A DNA stretch of 64,000 nucleotides from positions 7,142,001-7,206,000 of the forward strand of contig NZ_CP033365.1 in assembly GCF_013170825.1 (NCBI RefSeq). The letters are read 5' to 3'. The first letter of the stretch is position 1, and every line of letters starts with the position of its first letter. The position numbers and the translations under genes are program-made. The notes below the pieces were generated by a model that searched no databases, was not told the DNA's origin, and saw only the letters and a program-made list of their open reading frames with translations. This stretch comes from Mesorhizobium sp. NZP2298 (GTDB lineage Bacteria; Pseudomonadota; Alphaproteobacteria; Rhizobiales; Rhizobiaceae). This document shows positions 27,421 to 37,342 of this stretch, piece after piece.

Positions 27421-28698
27421 ATGAACTACCAGCGGTTCTTCGAAGAAGCGATCGATCAGCTCCATGCGGAGCGTCGCTATCGTGTCTTCGCCGATCTCGA
27501 GCGTATCGCGGGCAAGTTTCCGCGCGCCATCTGGCGTTCGAACGGCCGCGCCGAGGAAATCACCGTGTGGTGCTCCAACGACTATCTCGGCATGGGCCAG
27601 CACGCGGATGTCATCGCCGCCTTCCAGAATGCGGCCGGCAAGATGGGTTCGGGAGCCGGCGGCACCCGCAACATCTCCGGCACGTCCAACCCGCTGGTCG
27701 AGCTCGAGCATGAACTCGCCGACCTGCACGGCAAGGAGGCAGCGCTGGTCTTCACGTCCGGCTTCGTCTCCAACGAAGCTTCGATCTCGACCATTGCGCG
27801 GCTTTTGCCGAACTGCCTGATCATCTCGGACGAGTTGAACCACGCCTCGATGATCGAGGGCGTGCGGCGCTCGGGCGCGGAAAAGAAGATCTTCCGCCAC
27901 AATGACGTCGCGCATCTGGAGAGCCTCCTGCAGGCGGCGGGCCGCGAGCGCGCCAAGCTGATCGTCTTCGAAAGCGTCTATTCGATGGATGGCGACATCG
28001 CGCCGATCAGAGAGATCGTCGAGCTCGCCGAACGCTACAACGCCATGACCTATATCGACGAGGTCCATGCCGTGGGCATGTACGGACCGCGCGGCGGCGG
28101 CATCACCGAGCGCGAAGGCCTCGCCGACCGCATCGACATCATCCAGGGCACGCTGGCCAAGGCGTTCGGCACGCTGGGCGGCTACATCACCGGCACCAGC
28201 GCGGTGATCGACGCGGTTCGCTCCTATGCGCCGGGCTTCATCTTCACCACGGCGCTGCCGCCCGCGATCGCCGCCGCCACCACCGCCTCCATCCGCCATC
28301 TCAAGCAATCGCAGGCCGAGCGCGACGCGCAGCAGCAGCAGGCGAGCCGAACCAAACAGATCCTGGCGGCCGCCGGCCTGCCGGTGATGGACTCTCCGAC
28401 CCATATCGTGCCGGTGCTGGTTGGCGATCCGGAGCTTTGCAAGATGGCGAGCGACCGGCTGCTTGGCGTTCACGGCATCTACATCCAGCCGATCAACTAC
28501 CCGACCGTGCCGCGCGGCACCGAGCGGCTGCGCATCACGCCGACGCCGTTCCATTCGGATGCGCTGATCGCGCAACTGCAGGATGCACTGGTCGAGACCT
28601 GGGATGCGCTCGGCATCCCCTATGCCAGTTCCGGCCGTCCCGCTGTCGCCAAGAGCGACCGCATCATTCCGCTCCTGGTCCCCAAGTCGGGCGGCTGA
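27421..28698 (+). CDS. hemA: 5-aminolevulinate synthase
   Basis: 425 residues, the usual alphaproteobacterial length. PLP-dependent condensation of glycine and succinyl-CoA to 5-aminolevulinate, the first step of heme synthesis in this class. Signatures are [39 protein letters not shown] and the PLP Lys in [19 protein letters not shown] precedes the ATG. It is monocistronic, with a RIME-like palindrome just after the stop that may act as terminator. I saw no intact FixK/FNR box in the 272-bp upstream spacer. Confidence 0.97.
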   Translation: MNYQRFFEEAIDQLHAERRYRVFADLERIAGKFPRAIWRSNGRAEEITVWCSNDYLGMGQHADVIAAFQNAAGKMGSGAGGTRNISGTSNPLVELEHELADLHGKEAALVFTSGFVSNEASISTIARLLPNCLIISDELNHASMIEGVRRSGAEKKIFRHNDVAHLESLLQAAGRERAKLIVFESVYSMDGDIAPIREIVELAERYNAMTYIDEVHAVGMYGPRGGGITEREGLADRIDIIQGTLAKAFGTLGGYITGTSAVIDAVRSYAPGFIFTTALPPAIAAATTASIRHLKQSQAERDAQQQQASRTKQILAAAGLPVMDSPTHIVPVLVGDPELCKMASDRLLGVHGIYIQPINYPTVPRGTERLRITPTPFHSDALIAQLQDALVETWDALGIPYASSGRPAVAKSDRIIPLLVPKSGG

Positions 28699-28709
28699 TC
28701 TCGGGCGGC

Positions 28710-28815
28710 TTAGAGCAATTCCAGGAAAAGTGTGAAACGGTTTTCCGTCCGGAATTGCGTCAAAACAAATAGTTAGAGCACTTCGCCGTTTCCGTGAAAC
28801 GGTGAATTGCTCTAA
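28710..28815. repeat. RIME1-like intergenic palindromic element, full copy
   Basis: 106-bp element bounded by a perfect 12-bp inverted repeat, TTAGAGCAATTC (28710-28721) and GAATTGCTCTAA (28804-28815). Inside is the hallmark GGAAAAGTGTGAAACGG followed by TTTTCCGTCCGGAATTGCG, forming an inner hairpin. Size and sequence fit the rhizobial RIME1 class. It lies between the convergent hemA and aminotransferase genes. Two more copies occur at 39717 and 62449. Confidence 0.8.
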
Positions 28816-28828
28816 AGCCACCTCCGGC

Positions 28829-29995
28829 TCAAACGGTCTTCATCCACTTCGCCAGCCGGTGCGCCGCTTCCTCGATCTGATCGAGCCGGCGGTGGAAGCA
28901 CAGCCTGAGGAAGGCTTCGCCGCCGGGACCAAAGGCCGTGCCGGGCGCCAGGCCGACATTGGCCTTGTCGACGATCTCGAAAGCGGCCGAGCGCGAATCG
29001 GTGATGCCGTCGACGGCGAAGAACAGATAGAAGGCGCCCTGCGGCACGGTGAATCGCGCCCGGCCGGTGGCTCCGAGAATGCCGCAGACCAGGTCGCGTG
29101 CCTTCCTCGCCCGCTCCACCTGTTCGGCGACGAAGGCATCGCCCTCGTCGAGCGCGGCGATCGCACCGCGCTGCATGAATTGGGCAACACCCGAGTTCGA
29201 ATACTGGATCAGGTTCTCGAACACCTGCTGCAGGCTCGGATGCGTCTTGATCCAACCGACACGCCAGCCGGTCATCGCCCAGTTCTTGGAAAAGGAGTTG
29301 ACGAACAGGATGCGGTCCTCCGCCGTCGCGATGTCGAGGAAAGACGGGGCGCGGCCATGGCCATAGTGGAACAGCGAATAGATCTCGTCGGCGATGATCC
29401 AGAGGTTCTTCGCCCGCGCAAGATCGAGGATCGCCTGCAAGGTCTCGTGATCGGCGGTCCAGCCGGTCGGGTTCGAGGGCGTGTTGATGAACAGCGCCCT
29501 GGTGCGCGGCGTGATCGCCGCCGCTATCTTCTCGACGTCGCAGGACCAGCCATTGCCCGAGTTGTCGAGCGTGACCGGCACCGGAACGGCTCCCGATATC
29601 GCCGCCGCGGCATCGAAATTCGGCCAGGCCGGCGACAGATAGATAACCTCGTCGCCGGCCCCGGCGAGCGCATCGAGCGCCAGCTGGATGGCATGCATGC
29701 CGGAGCCGGTGACGATGAACTGCTCCTCGGGGAACGTCCTGGCGAAATGCCTGGCATAGTAGCGGGCAAGCGCTTGCCTGAGATCAGGAATACCCTTCTG
29801 CCAGGTGTAGAAGGTTTCGCCATTGGACAATCCCCGAGCAGCGGCGTCGGAAATGAAGGCCGGCGTCGGCAGGTCGCCCTCACCCGCCCAAAGCGGGATC
29901 AAGCCGTCGCGCAGGCGGCCGTAATTGACGACGGCGACAATGCCGCTTTCAGGTGCCGCGCGGGCTTCGGCACGCAAGCTGTCGATCAAGGTCAT
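28829..29995 (-). CDS. Class I/II PLP-dependent aminotransferase
   Basis: 388 residues of the aspartate-aminotransferase fold type I. Signatures are GSGMHAIQLALDAL, INTPSNPTGWTAD, ADEIYSLFHYG and the PLP Lys in VNSFSKNWAMTGWRVGW. This last form is usual in the aspartate/aromatic aminotransferase-like subgroup. The substrate cannot be set from sequence. It lies alone between the RIME element and the mscL terminator. Confidence 0.9.
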   Translation of the reverse strand: MTLIDSLRAEARAAPESGIVAVVNYGRLRDGLIPLWAGEGDLPTPAFISDAAARGLSNGETFYTWQKGIPDLRQALARYYARHFARTFPEEQFIVTGSGMHAIQLALDALAGAGDEVIYLSPAWPNFDAAAAISGAVPVPVTLDNSGNGWSCDVEKIAAAITPRTRALFINTPSNPTGWTADHETLQAILDLARAKNLWIIADEIYSLFHYGHGRAPSFLDIATAEDRILFVNSFSKNWAMTGWRVGWIKTHPSLQQVFENLIQYSNSGVAQFMQRGAIAALDEGDAFVAEQVERARKARDLVCGILGATGRARFTVPQGAFYLFFAVDGITDSRSAAFEIVDKANVGLAPGTAFGPGGEAFLRLCFHRRLDQIEEAAHRLAKWMKTV

Positions 29996-30053
29996 GGCGG
30001 GTCGGTTCCGGTCTCAAGCGTTGGTCAGCGCTCCTTACCAGATGCGAAAACAG

Positions 30054-30083
30054 AAAACCCCGGCCGCGAGCGACCGGGGTTTT
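30054..30083 (-). terminator. Rho-independent terminator after mscL
   Basis: Perfect 10-bp stem AAAACCCCGG / CCGGGGTTTT with a 10-base loop. On the minus strand it ends in a U run, and it lies 22 bases after the mscL stop codon. Confidence 0.8.
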
Positions 30084-30105
30084 GGTCCAGCAATGGCAGG
30101 CCGAG

Positions 30106-30528
30106 TTATTTCTTGGCGAGCAGATCGCGGATTTCGGTCAGCAGCGCGACATCGGCGGGGGGCGGCGCCGCGGCGGGCGCGGGCTTCTCGGCCTCAAGCC
30201 GCCGGCGCAGATTGTTCACCGCCTTGACCATCAGGAAGATGATGAAGGCGAGGATGAGGAAGTTCAGCACCACGGTGATGAAACTGCCATACGCAAAAAC
30301 GGCGCCTTGCTTTTTGGCGTCCGCCAGCGAGGTGGCGTTGACGGCCGAGGAGAGGCCGAAGAAATAGTTATTGAAATCCAGGCCACCGAAAATCGCGCCG
30401 ACGATCGGCATGATGATATCATTGACCAGCGAGGTAACGATCGTGCTGAAGGCGCCGCCGATGATGACGCCGACGGCCAAGTCCATCACGTTACCCTTGG
30501 AAATGAATTCCTGGAATTCTTTCAGCAT
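30106..30528 (-). CDS. mscL: Large-conductance mechanosensitive channel
   Basis: 140 residues from the ATG at 30528, preceded by AGGAGGGTCGGA; the open frame extends upstream without support. N-terminal [26 protein letters not shown] (first 26 residues: amphipathic helix then TM1 with the glycine-rich pore lining), and a second TM ([16 protein letters not shown]). The cytoplasmic C-terminal helix follows an Ala/Pro linker and ends in [12 protein letters not shown]. It releases osmolytes on hypo-osmotic shock. Confidence 0.96.
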   Translation of the reverse strand: MLKEFQEFISKGNVMDLAVGVIIGGAFSTIVTSLVNDIIMPIVGAIFGGLDFNNYFFGLSSAVNATSLADAKKQGAVFAYGSFITVVLNFLILAFIIFLMVKAVNNLRRRLEAEKPAPAAAPPPADVALLTEIRDLLAKK

Positions 30529-30778
30529 TCCGACCCTCCTTGTCATGACCCGGCCGCGCTGCCGTTCCGTCCTTGCGGCATCGACCATGGGCACAATAAC
30601 AAAAACCTGAAGTTGCAACATGTGTAAAAGGGAGAAAACAACCGCTTTCTCCTTGGCCGCGTCAACGTCCAGAAATCATGCCCTTCATGCGCCCAAAGCC
30701 GCGATGGACTTAGGGCTCAAGCTGTGATTGCGTTCGAACAAGCCGGATAAAAAGACGGCAAAGGAGGAAATTCCAGGC

Positions 30779-33700
30779 GTGCAGGGTTTGTTCATCGTCA
30801 TCATCGCGATCGCCTATGTGACGCTGCTGTTCGCCATCGCCAGCCTGGGCGATCGTCGCTCGGCCATTTCAGGGCCGGGCCGCGCAAGGCCGTTCATCTA
30901 CGCGCTCAGCCTGGCGATCTACTGCACCTCGTGGACCTTTTTCGGCTCCGTCGGCCTCTCGTCCGAACGCGGCCTCGAATTCCTCGGCATCTACACCGGC
31001 CCCGTGCTGGTGTTCGTGTTCGGCTTTCCTCTGCTCAACCGCATCATACGGCTGGCCAAGACCGAGAAGATCACCTCGATCGCGGACTTCCTCGGCGCGC
31101 GCTACGGCAAGAGCTTCACCGTCGCGGCGATCGCCACGCTGATCGCCACCATCGGGGCGGTGCCCTACATCGCGCTGCAATTGAAGGCGATCTCCGGCTC
31201 GGTCAGCCTGATGGTCGAGCACTATACGGGATCGCCGCCCTCCTTCGATCCGTTCGTCAGCGACATCTCGCTGGTCGTGGCGATGCTCCTGGCGTTGTTT
31301 GCCGTGCTGTTCGGCACCCGCCACGCCGACGCCACCGAACATCAGGACGGGCTGGTGCTGGCGGTGGCGGTCGAAACCGTGGTCAAGCTCGCCGCTTTCC
31401 TGGCGATCGGCCTGATGGTCACCTTCCTGATCTTCGGCGGCCCGGGCGACATGTTCGCCAAGCTGGCGCAAAATGGTCAGGTGCGGCAGGCGATGGGCTA
31501 CAACACCTCGCTTGCCACCTGGCTGGTGCTGACGGGCCTCAGCGGCTGTGCCATCATCATGCTGCCGCGGCAATTCTACGTCACCATCGTCGAGAACCGC
31601 GGCGAGGCCGAGTTGCGCACCGCGACCTGGGTGTTTCCGCTCTACCTCGTGGCGATCAACCTGTTCGTGCTGCCGATCGCGTTTGCCGGCCTGTCGCTGG
31701 TCGGCACCGGCACCAGCAGCGATCTCTACGTGCTGTCGCTGCCGCTCTTCAGCGGCCACGACCTGCTGGCCATGGCGGCCTTCATCGGTGGGTTGTCCGC
31801 GGCAACAGCCATGGTGATCGTCGAAAGCGTGGCGCTGTCGATCATGATCTCCAATGACCTCGTCATTCCGCTGTTCGTGCGCCGTCTGCTCAAGACCTCG
31901 ACCTTGGAGACCGAGGACTGGTCGACGCTCATCCTCAACGTGCGGCGCGGAGCGATCTTCATCCTTCTTTTCATCGCCTTCCTCTACTATCGCGAGAGCA
32001 CCAACAGCGCGCGGCTGTCGTCGATCGGCCTGATGTCGTTCGCGGCCATCGCGCAATTCGCGCCGGCGCTGATCGGCGGGCTGATCTGGCGCGGCGCCAA
32101 CGGCAGGGGGGCCGCGCTCGGCATGGTCGCCGGCATCCTTGTCTGGAGCTACACGCTGCTCCTGCCCTCGCTTGTCGCGCCCGACACCGACATCGTCGTG
32201 CATGGGCTGTTCGGCTTCGAGGCACTGCGCCCGCAAGCCCTGTTCGGCACGGTCGCCGAACCTCTGAACCACGGCGTGCTATGGAGCCTGTCGATCAACG
32301 CGGTGTTCTTCGTGCTCGGCTCGCTGTCGCGCGCGTCGGTGCCGCTGGAGCGCATCCAGGCATCGATCTTCGTGCCGCGCGACGCCGGCCCGATGCCCAG
32401 TCTACGCCGCTTCCGCACCGCCATCACCGTCAATGACCTCAAGGACACGATCGGCCGCTATCTCGGTGTCGAGCGCACCGAGCGCTCTTTCCAGTCGTTC
32501 GAGAGGACCAACGGCACCTCGCTGCACGGCAAGGAGCAGGCGAGCATGGACGTCATCCGCTTCTCCGAGCAGCTTTTGGCCAGCGCCGTCGGCTCCTCCT
32601 CGGCGCGGCTGATCCTGTCGCTGCTGTTCAGGCGCCATGACCGCGAATCCCGGGATGCCTTCCGCCTGCTCGACGACGCCACCGAGGCGCTGCAGCACAA
32701 CCGCGACCTGCTGCAGATCGCGCTCGACCAGATGGAGCAAGGCATCACTGTCTTCGACAAGGACTTTCGGCTGATCTGCTGGAACCGCCAGTACCGGGCG
32801 CTGTTTGATCTGCCCGACGAGATGGGCCAGGTCGGCGTCTCGCTCGACCAGATCTTGCGCCACCTCGCCGAGCGAGGCGACATTCCCACCGACCAACGCG
32901 TGACAATGCTCAACCGTCTGACCAGTTTCGTCAGCCCCTGGCAGATGGAGCTGAAGACCAGCGGCCGCATTCTCGAACTGCGCTCCAACCCGATGCCGGA
33001 CGGCGGCATCGTGGCCACCTATGCCGACATTTCCGGCCGCGTCGAACAGGATCTGGCGCTGAAGCGCGCCAATGAATCGCTGGAACAGCGCGTCAAGACC
33101 CGTACCATCGAGCTGACCAGGGTCAATGAGGAGTTGACCCGGGTCAACGAGGAACTGGCGCAGGCGCAGATGCTGGCCGAGGAGGCCAATCTGGGCAAGA
33201 CGCGCTTCCTCGCTGCCGCCGGCCATGACATCCTGCAGCCGTTGAATGCTGCCCGGCTCTATTGCTCCTCGCTGATCGAGAAAGCCGGCAAGGGTCCGGC
33301 CGGCAAGGCCGCGGTCAACATCGAATCCTCTCTGGAATCGGTTGAGACGATCCTGGGCGCCGTGCTCGACATCTCCCGCCTCGATGCCGGCGCGATGAAG
33401 CCGGACGATACCGCCTTCAACCTCGACGGATTGCTGCGCCAGATCGGCAATGATTTTCGACCGATGGCCGCGGAGAAAAAGCTCGACCTGACGATCATGC
33501 CGTCTTCGCTGACGGTGGTGACCGACCCCAATCTGTTGCGCCGCCTGATCCAGAACCTTGTCTCCAATGCCATCAAATATACGCGCCAGGGCCGCATCCT
33601 GGTCGGCGTGCGGCGACGCGGCGAACTGGCGGAGATCCAGGTGATCGACACCGGCATCGGCATCGCCGGCGACAGGCTGAACACCGTCTTCCATGAGTTC

Positions 33701-34285
33701 ACCCGGCTGGACGAAGGTGCGCGGGAGGCCGAGGGCCTCGGTCTCGGTCTCTCCATCGTCGACCGCATTGCCAGGGTACTCAGGCTCGAAATCCGCCTCT
33801 TCTCCAATCCGGGCAAGGGCACGCGCTTCTCGGTCATACTGCCGGTGGCGGCTGTGGCGGCGCCGCGGCGCGAGATCGAGAAGGCACCAGCACGCGCCGC
33901 TTCCTCGCTTGCCGGGCTGACAGTACTTTGCATCGACAATGACGCGCGCATCCTCGACGGCATGCGTCTTCTGCTCGAAGGTTGGGGGTGCACCGTCGAC
34001 ACCGCCTCCGGATCGGGAGAGCTGCTGCGGCCTGGCGCGCGCAGGCCCGACATCGTGCTTGCCGACTATCATCTCGACGGCGTCACCGGGCTCGACGCGA
34101 TCAGGACCTTGCGCGCGACCTGCGGCCAGGATCTTGCGTGTGTGCTGGTCACCGCCGATCGTTCCAACGAGGTGCGCGCGGCGGCTGGCGAACTCGACGT
34201 TCCGATAATCAACAAGCCGCTGAAACCGGCGGTGCTGCGTTCGATGATGGCCAGGGTCAGGCCGCTTGCCTCGGCGGCCGAATAA
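30779..34285 (+). CDS. SLC5-type transporter-linked hybrid sensor histidine kinase (CrbS-like)
   Basis: About 1168 residues. The first ~540 are a sodium:solute symporter-like region with about 13 membrane helices (starting near LFIVIIAIAYVTLLF). Then come a PAS domain (QMEQGITVFDKDFRLICWN), a coiled coil with an ELTRVNE repeat, a HisKA segment with phospho-His (AAGHDILQPLNAARL), an ATPase domain (LVSNAIKYT, GLGLSIVDRI) and a receiver domain with phospho-Asp in IVLADYHLDG. This is the architecture of CrbS/NahK-type kinases, some of which control acetate use. GTG at 30779 follows AAGGAGG; a TTG at 30728 lacks a ribosome site. Confidence 0.9.
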   Translation: MQGLFIVIIAIAYVTLLFAIASLGDRRSAISGPGRARPFIYALSLAIYCTSWTFFGSVGLSSERGLEFLGIYTGPVLVFVFGFPLLNRIIRLAKTEKITSIADFLGARYGKSFTVAAIATLIATIGAVPYIALQLKAISGSVSLMVEHYTGSPPSFDPFVSDISLVVAMLLALFAVLFGTRHADATEHQDGLVLAVAVETVVKLAAFLAIGLMVTFLIFGGPGDMFAKLAQNGQVRQAMGYNTSLATWLVLTGLSGCAIIMLPRQFYVTIVENRGEAELRTATWVFPLYLVAINLFVLPIAFAGLSLVGTGTSSDLYVLSLPLFSGHDLLAMAAFIGGLSAATAMVIVESVALSIMISNDLVIPLFVRRLLKTSTLETEDWSTLILNVRRGAIFILLFIAFLYYRESTNSARLSSIGLMSFAAIAQFAPALIGGLIWRGANGRGAALGMVAGILVWSYTLLLPSLVAPDTDIVVHGLFGFEALRPQALFGTVAEPLNHGVLWSLSINAVFFVLGSLSRASVPLERIQASIFVPRDAGPMPSLRRFRTAITVNDLKDTIGRYLGVERTERSFQSFERTNGTSLHGKEQASMDVIRFSEQLLASAVGSSSARLILSLLFRRHDRESRDAFRLLDDATEALQHNRDLLQIALDQMEQGITVFDKDFRLICWNRQYRALFDLPDEMGQVGVSLDQILRHLAERGDIPTDQRVTMLNRLTSFVSPWQMELKTSGRILELRSNPMPDGGIVATYADISGRVEQDLALKRANESLEQRVKTRTIELTRVNEELTRVNEELAQAQMLAEEANLGKTRFLAAAGHDILQPLNAARLYCSSLIEKAGKGPAGKAAVNIESSLESVETILGAVLDISRLDAGAMKPDDTAFNLDGLLRQIGNDFRPMAAEKKLDLTIMPSSLTVVTDPNLLRRLIQNLVSNAIKYTRQGRILVGVRRRGELAEIQVIDTGIGIAGDRLNTVFHEFTRLDEGAREAEGLGLGLSIVDRIARVLRLEIRLFSNPGKGTRFSVILPVAAVAAPRREIEKAPARAASSLAGLTVLCIDNDARILDGMRLLLEGWGCTVDTASGSGELLRPGARRPDIVLADYHLDGVTGLDAIRTLRATCGQDLACVLVTADRSNEVRAAAGELDVPIINKPLKPAVLRSMMARVRPLASAAE

Positions 34286-34589
34286 GATCAGCTCCTATTC
34301 GCCTCGTGAGCACTATGCCAGGGCCTTCGAGATATCGTTCGCGGTCTGGATTACCAGCGGAGCAAGACTTTCGCCGCGGCAGGCGGGCCGGCGCGACCGC
34401 CTCGACGTCGCCGCGTCTCGGCGGGGCAAGCTATCTCGGTGAGCGGGCAGTCGGCGCGCCGGACGGCGGCGCTGCGGCCGTTGCGATCTGGATGCGCGCG
34501 ATCGCACAAGCGATAGCCAGGCAAGGGTGACAGACAAGGCTGAACGATGACCTGAAACACGTCGCATGAATCCGTTGCGGCGCCGGCAC
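34286..34589. other. Spacer between convergent kinase and regulator genes
   Basis: No gene is supported in these 304 bases. A long imperfect hairpin (ATCCGTTGC at 34570-34578 with GCAACGGAT at 34604-34612, plus inner GC pairing) spans the end of the leftward regulator gene and may serve as its terminator, although no U run follows. Confidence 0.5.
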
Positions 34590-35249
34590 TCAGTGCGCCG
34601 GCTGCAACGGATCACTGCCGATCTTGGACAGCAGGATAACCGCCTGGGTGCGGCTGTCGACACCGAGCTTCTGCAGGATGGCCGAGACATGCGCCTTGAT
34701 CGTCGCCTCGGAGACGCCGAGTTCGTAGGCGATCTGCTTGTTGAGCAGGCCCTCGGCCAGCATGCCGAGCACGCGGGTCTGCTGCGGGGTCAGCGCCTGC
34801 AATCTTTTGATCAGGTCCGATATTTCGGGATCGCGCTCGACGCCGAGATCGACGCCCACCGGAGCCGCTATGTCGCCGGCCAGCACCGACTGCACGGCGT
34901 TGCGGATCTCCTCCATGCTCGCCGATTTGGAGATGAAGCCGGAGGCGCCAAGATCGAGCGCACGCCTGATGGTCGCCGGATCGTCATGCGCAGAGACAAC
35001 GATCAGCGGCACCGCCGGATGGATGCCGCGTAGCGAGATCAGGCCGGAAAGGCCGCTGGCGCCCGGCATCGACAGGTCGAGCAGCACAAGATCGACATCC
35101 TCATTGGCCACGACCAGCGCCTTGGCGCTTTCGAAATCGCCGGCCTCGTGGATGGCGGCGACATTGCCGATGCCGGCAAGTGCCTCACGCAGCGCGCCGC
35201 GAAACAGCGGGTGATCGTCGGCGATGACGAAAGAATAGCCTGACGGCAA
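34590..35249 (-). CDS. NarL/LuxR-family response regulator (CrbR-like)
   Basis: 219 residues. Receiver domain 1-120 with acidic pocket DDHPLF and phospho-Asp in LVLLDLSMPG, then a LuxR helix-turn-helix (LTPQQTRVLGMLAEGLLNKQIAYELGVSEATIKAHVSAIL spans the domain at about 150-190). It is convergent with the SLC5-linked kinase, the pairing seen for CrbS/CrbR systems, so it is the likely partner. Targets are not visible here; acetyl-CoA synthetase is the known target elsewhere. Confidence 0.9.
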   Translation of the reverse strand: MPSGYSFVIADDHPLFRGALREALAGIGNVAAIHEAGDFESAKALVVANEDVDLVLLDLSMPGASGLSGLISLRGIHPAVPLIVVSAHDDPATIRRALDLGASGFISKSASMEEIRNAVQSVLAGDIAAPVGVDLGVERDPEISDLIKRLQALTPQQTRVLGMLAEGLLNKQIAYELGVSEATIKAHVSAILQKLGVDSRTQAVILLSKIGSDPLQPAH

Positions 35250-35373
35250 ATGTTCCTCCCCGAATCCCGTCGATGATTTTTAGCTTTTCGGGACCAGTCG
35301 GACGATTATGAGGGGCCGCGCGCCGTTTTCAAGCGGCAAAGCCGGCACGCCCCATTTTCCCTGGTTTGGATGC

Positions 35374-35808
35374 TCAGGTTTTCTGCGAGTTGAGCTGGGC
35401 GCCGTCGCCGTTATCCCTGTCCATATCCTTGACGATGCCCATGAAGCCCTTCAGGAAGCGCTCCATGTAGCTCATCGTCTTGTTGAAATCCTCTTCGCTC
35501 GGAAGCTTCGATTCGAGACGGGCGGAGAGCGAATTCTCCAGCTTGGTGACGCGCTCATCCATTGCCTTCATCGAGGTCTGCAGGCGGTCGACCTCGTCCT
35601 GGAAGGCGGCGCGTTCGTCGGCCGCCATCTTGCAGACGAGCTGGCCCGAACGCTCTTCGCAGAGCGACATCGCGCCGGTCTGCGTGTCCATGCGGACATA
35701 GCCGTTGTCGGACTTTTCCAGCCGGTAACGATCGGTTTCTTCCGAATAGGCTGATGCCGCGACCAGCGAAACGAGCGCGGCGGGGATCAAAATGTGGTGC
35801 AGACGCAT
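35374..35808 (-). CDS. Exported coiled-coil hypothetical protein
   Basis: 144 residues from the ATG at 35808, preceded by GGAGGACAAC. A signal peptide (MRLHHILIPAALVSLVAASAYS) is followed by a small domain with two Cys (MSLCEERSGQLVCKM) and then a predicted coiled coil (AAFQDEVDRLQTSMKAMDER...). It is probably periplasmic. Similar small proteins occur in rhizobia, but I do not know a function. It is divergent from the DUF952-pyrD pair. Confidence 0.7.
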   Translation of the reverse strand: MRLHHILIPAALVSLVAASAYSEETDRYRLEKSDNGYVRMDTQTGAMSLCEERSGQLVCKMAADERAAFQDEVDRLQTSMKAMDERVTKLENSLSARLESKLPSEEDFNKTMSYMERFLKGFMGIVKDMDRDNGDGAQLNSQKT

Positions 35809-35915
35809 GTTGTCCTCCATGGCCAAGGCCTGAAATATCGCATGTTTGCGCCGGAAATGGGGAAGACCCTTGGCGTGGCCTTCCCCGCACGACTGGTTCG
35901 GACTATAGCGCAACC

Positions 35916-36266
35916 ATGTCTCAGTTTATCTACAAGATAACCCCGCGAGCGCTTTGGCGCGAGGCCGAAGCCAATGGCCGCTTCACCGGGGCGCCGATCG
36001 ATGTCACCGACGGCTTCATCCATTTCTCGACGGCGGCGCAGGTCCGGGAAACGGCGGCAAAGCATTTTTCCGGCCAGACAGACCTTCTGCTCGTCGCCAT
36101 CGACGGCGCCAGCCTGGGGCCTGCCCTGAAATATGAGGTATCGCGCGGCGGCGCGCTGTTTCCGCATCTTTACGGTGTGCTGGAGCTGAAAGCCGTCACG
36201 TGGGTGCGACCGCTGCCGCTTGGTCCCGACGGTACCCACCAGTTCCCAGCGCTGGAGGCCGAATGA
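35916..36266 (+). CDS. DUF952 family protein
   Basis: 116 residues from the ATG at 35916. It has the DUF952 pattern: FIYKITPRALWREAEANG, GAPIDVTDGFIHFSTAAQV, LLLVAID and ALKYEVSRGGALFPHLYG. The fold resembles small ADP-ribosyl or ring-nuclease-like barrels, but its function is unknown. It overlaps pyrD by four bases (ATGA), an arrangement found in other rhizobia. Confidence 0.9.
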   Translation: MSQFIYKITPRALWREAEANGRFTGAPIDVTDGFIHFSTAAQVRETAAKHFSGQTDLLLVAIDGASLGPALKYEVSRGGALFPHLYGVLELKAVTWVRPLPLGPDGTHQFPALEAE

Positions 36267-37342
36267 GCGTGCTCGACCGGCTCGGCCAGAAGCTGCTGTT
36301 CACCTTCGATCCGGAAACCGCGCACGGCCTGTCCATCGCGGCGCTGCGCTGCGGACTGCCGGTCGGCGCGCGGACGGTGCACGATACAAGGTTGAAGGTC
36401 AGCCTTTGCGGCCTCGATTTCCCCAACCCGCTCGGCATGGCGGCCGGCTATGACAAGAACGCCGAGGTGCCGGACGCGCTGCTTGGCCTCGGCTTCGGCT
36501 TTGCCGAGGTCGGCACGGTCACGCCGCTGCCGCAGGCCGGCAACCCGAAGCCGCGCATCTTCCGGCTGACGGCGGATGAAGCGGTGATCAACCGGCTGGG
36601 CTTCAACAATGAGGGCCATGCGGCGGCCGAAAGACGCCTTGCCGCCCGCAAGGGGCATTCCGGTATTGTCGGCGTCAACATCGGCGCCAACAAGGACAGC
36701 ACCGACCGCGTCGGCGACTATGAGCGCGGCGTCGCCCGTTTCGCCCCCTATGCCGGCTATCTGACGGTCAACATCTCGTCGCCCAACACGCCCGGCCTGC
36801 GCAACATGCAGGCGCGCGAACAGCTCGGCGAGCTTCTGTCTCGCGTCATGGCCGCACGCGCCACGGCGTCCGCGCAGCCGCCGGTCTTCCTGAAGATCGC
36901 GCCGGATCTGGTCGAGGCCGAGCTGGAAGACATCGCCGCCGAGGTCACCGAGAAAAAAATCGACGGCGTTATCGTCTCCAACACCACGATTTCACGGCCG
37001 CCGCTGCGCAGCGGTGGCACGATAAGCGAAACCGGCGGACTTTCCGGCAGGCCGTTGTTCGAACGCTCGACCATCGTACTGGCCAGGATGCGCAGACTGC
37101 TCGGGTCGGATATCGCCATTATCGGCGTCGGCGGCGTCGATACCACGGATGCGGCGCTGGAAAAGATCCGCGCGGGCGCTGATCTCGTCCAGCTCTACAC
37201 CAGCATGATCTATGCAGGGCCGGCACTGCCGGGCCGTATCGTCGCCGGCATGGCGCGCTTTTGCGAGACGGGGCGGCTGAACTCCATCCGCGCGTTGCGC
37301 GACAGCCATCTCGATCGGTGGGCGTCAAAGCCGCTCAGCTGA
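36263..37342 (+). CDS. pyrD: Dihydroorotate dehydrogenase (quinone), class 2
   Basis: 359 residues from the ATG overlapping the DUF952 stop. FMN-dependent oxidation of dihydroorotate to orotate in pyrimidine synthesis, using quinone at the inner membrane. Class 2 features are an N-terminal amphipathic extension (LLFTFDPETAHGLSI), LGMAAGYDKNAEVPDAL, the catalytic Ser in VNISSPNTPGLRNMQ, and FMN-site VIVSNTT and GGVDTTDAALEKI. Its last eight bases overlap the convergent MATE gene. Confidence 0.96.
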   Translation: MSVLDRLGQKLLFTFDPETAHGLSIAALRCGLPVGARTVHDTRLKVSLCGLDFPNPLGMAAGYDKNAEVPDALLGLGFGFAEVGTVTPLPQAGNPKPRIFRLTADEAVINRLGFNNEGHAAAERRLAARKGHSGIVGVNIGANKDSTDRVGDYERGVARFAPYAGYLTVNISSPNTPGLRNMQAREQLGELLSRVMAARATASAQPPVFLKIAPDLVEAELEDIAAEVTEKKIDGVIVSNTTISRPPLRSGGTISETGGLSGRPLFERSTIVLARMRRLLGSDIAIIGVGGVDTTDAALEKIRAGADLVQLYTSMIYAGPALPGRIVAGMARFCETGRLNSIRALRDSHLDRWASKPLS

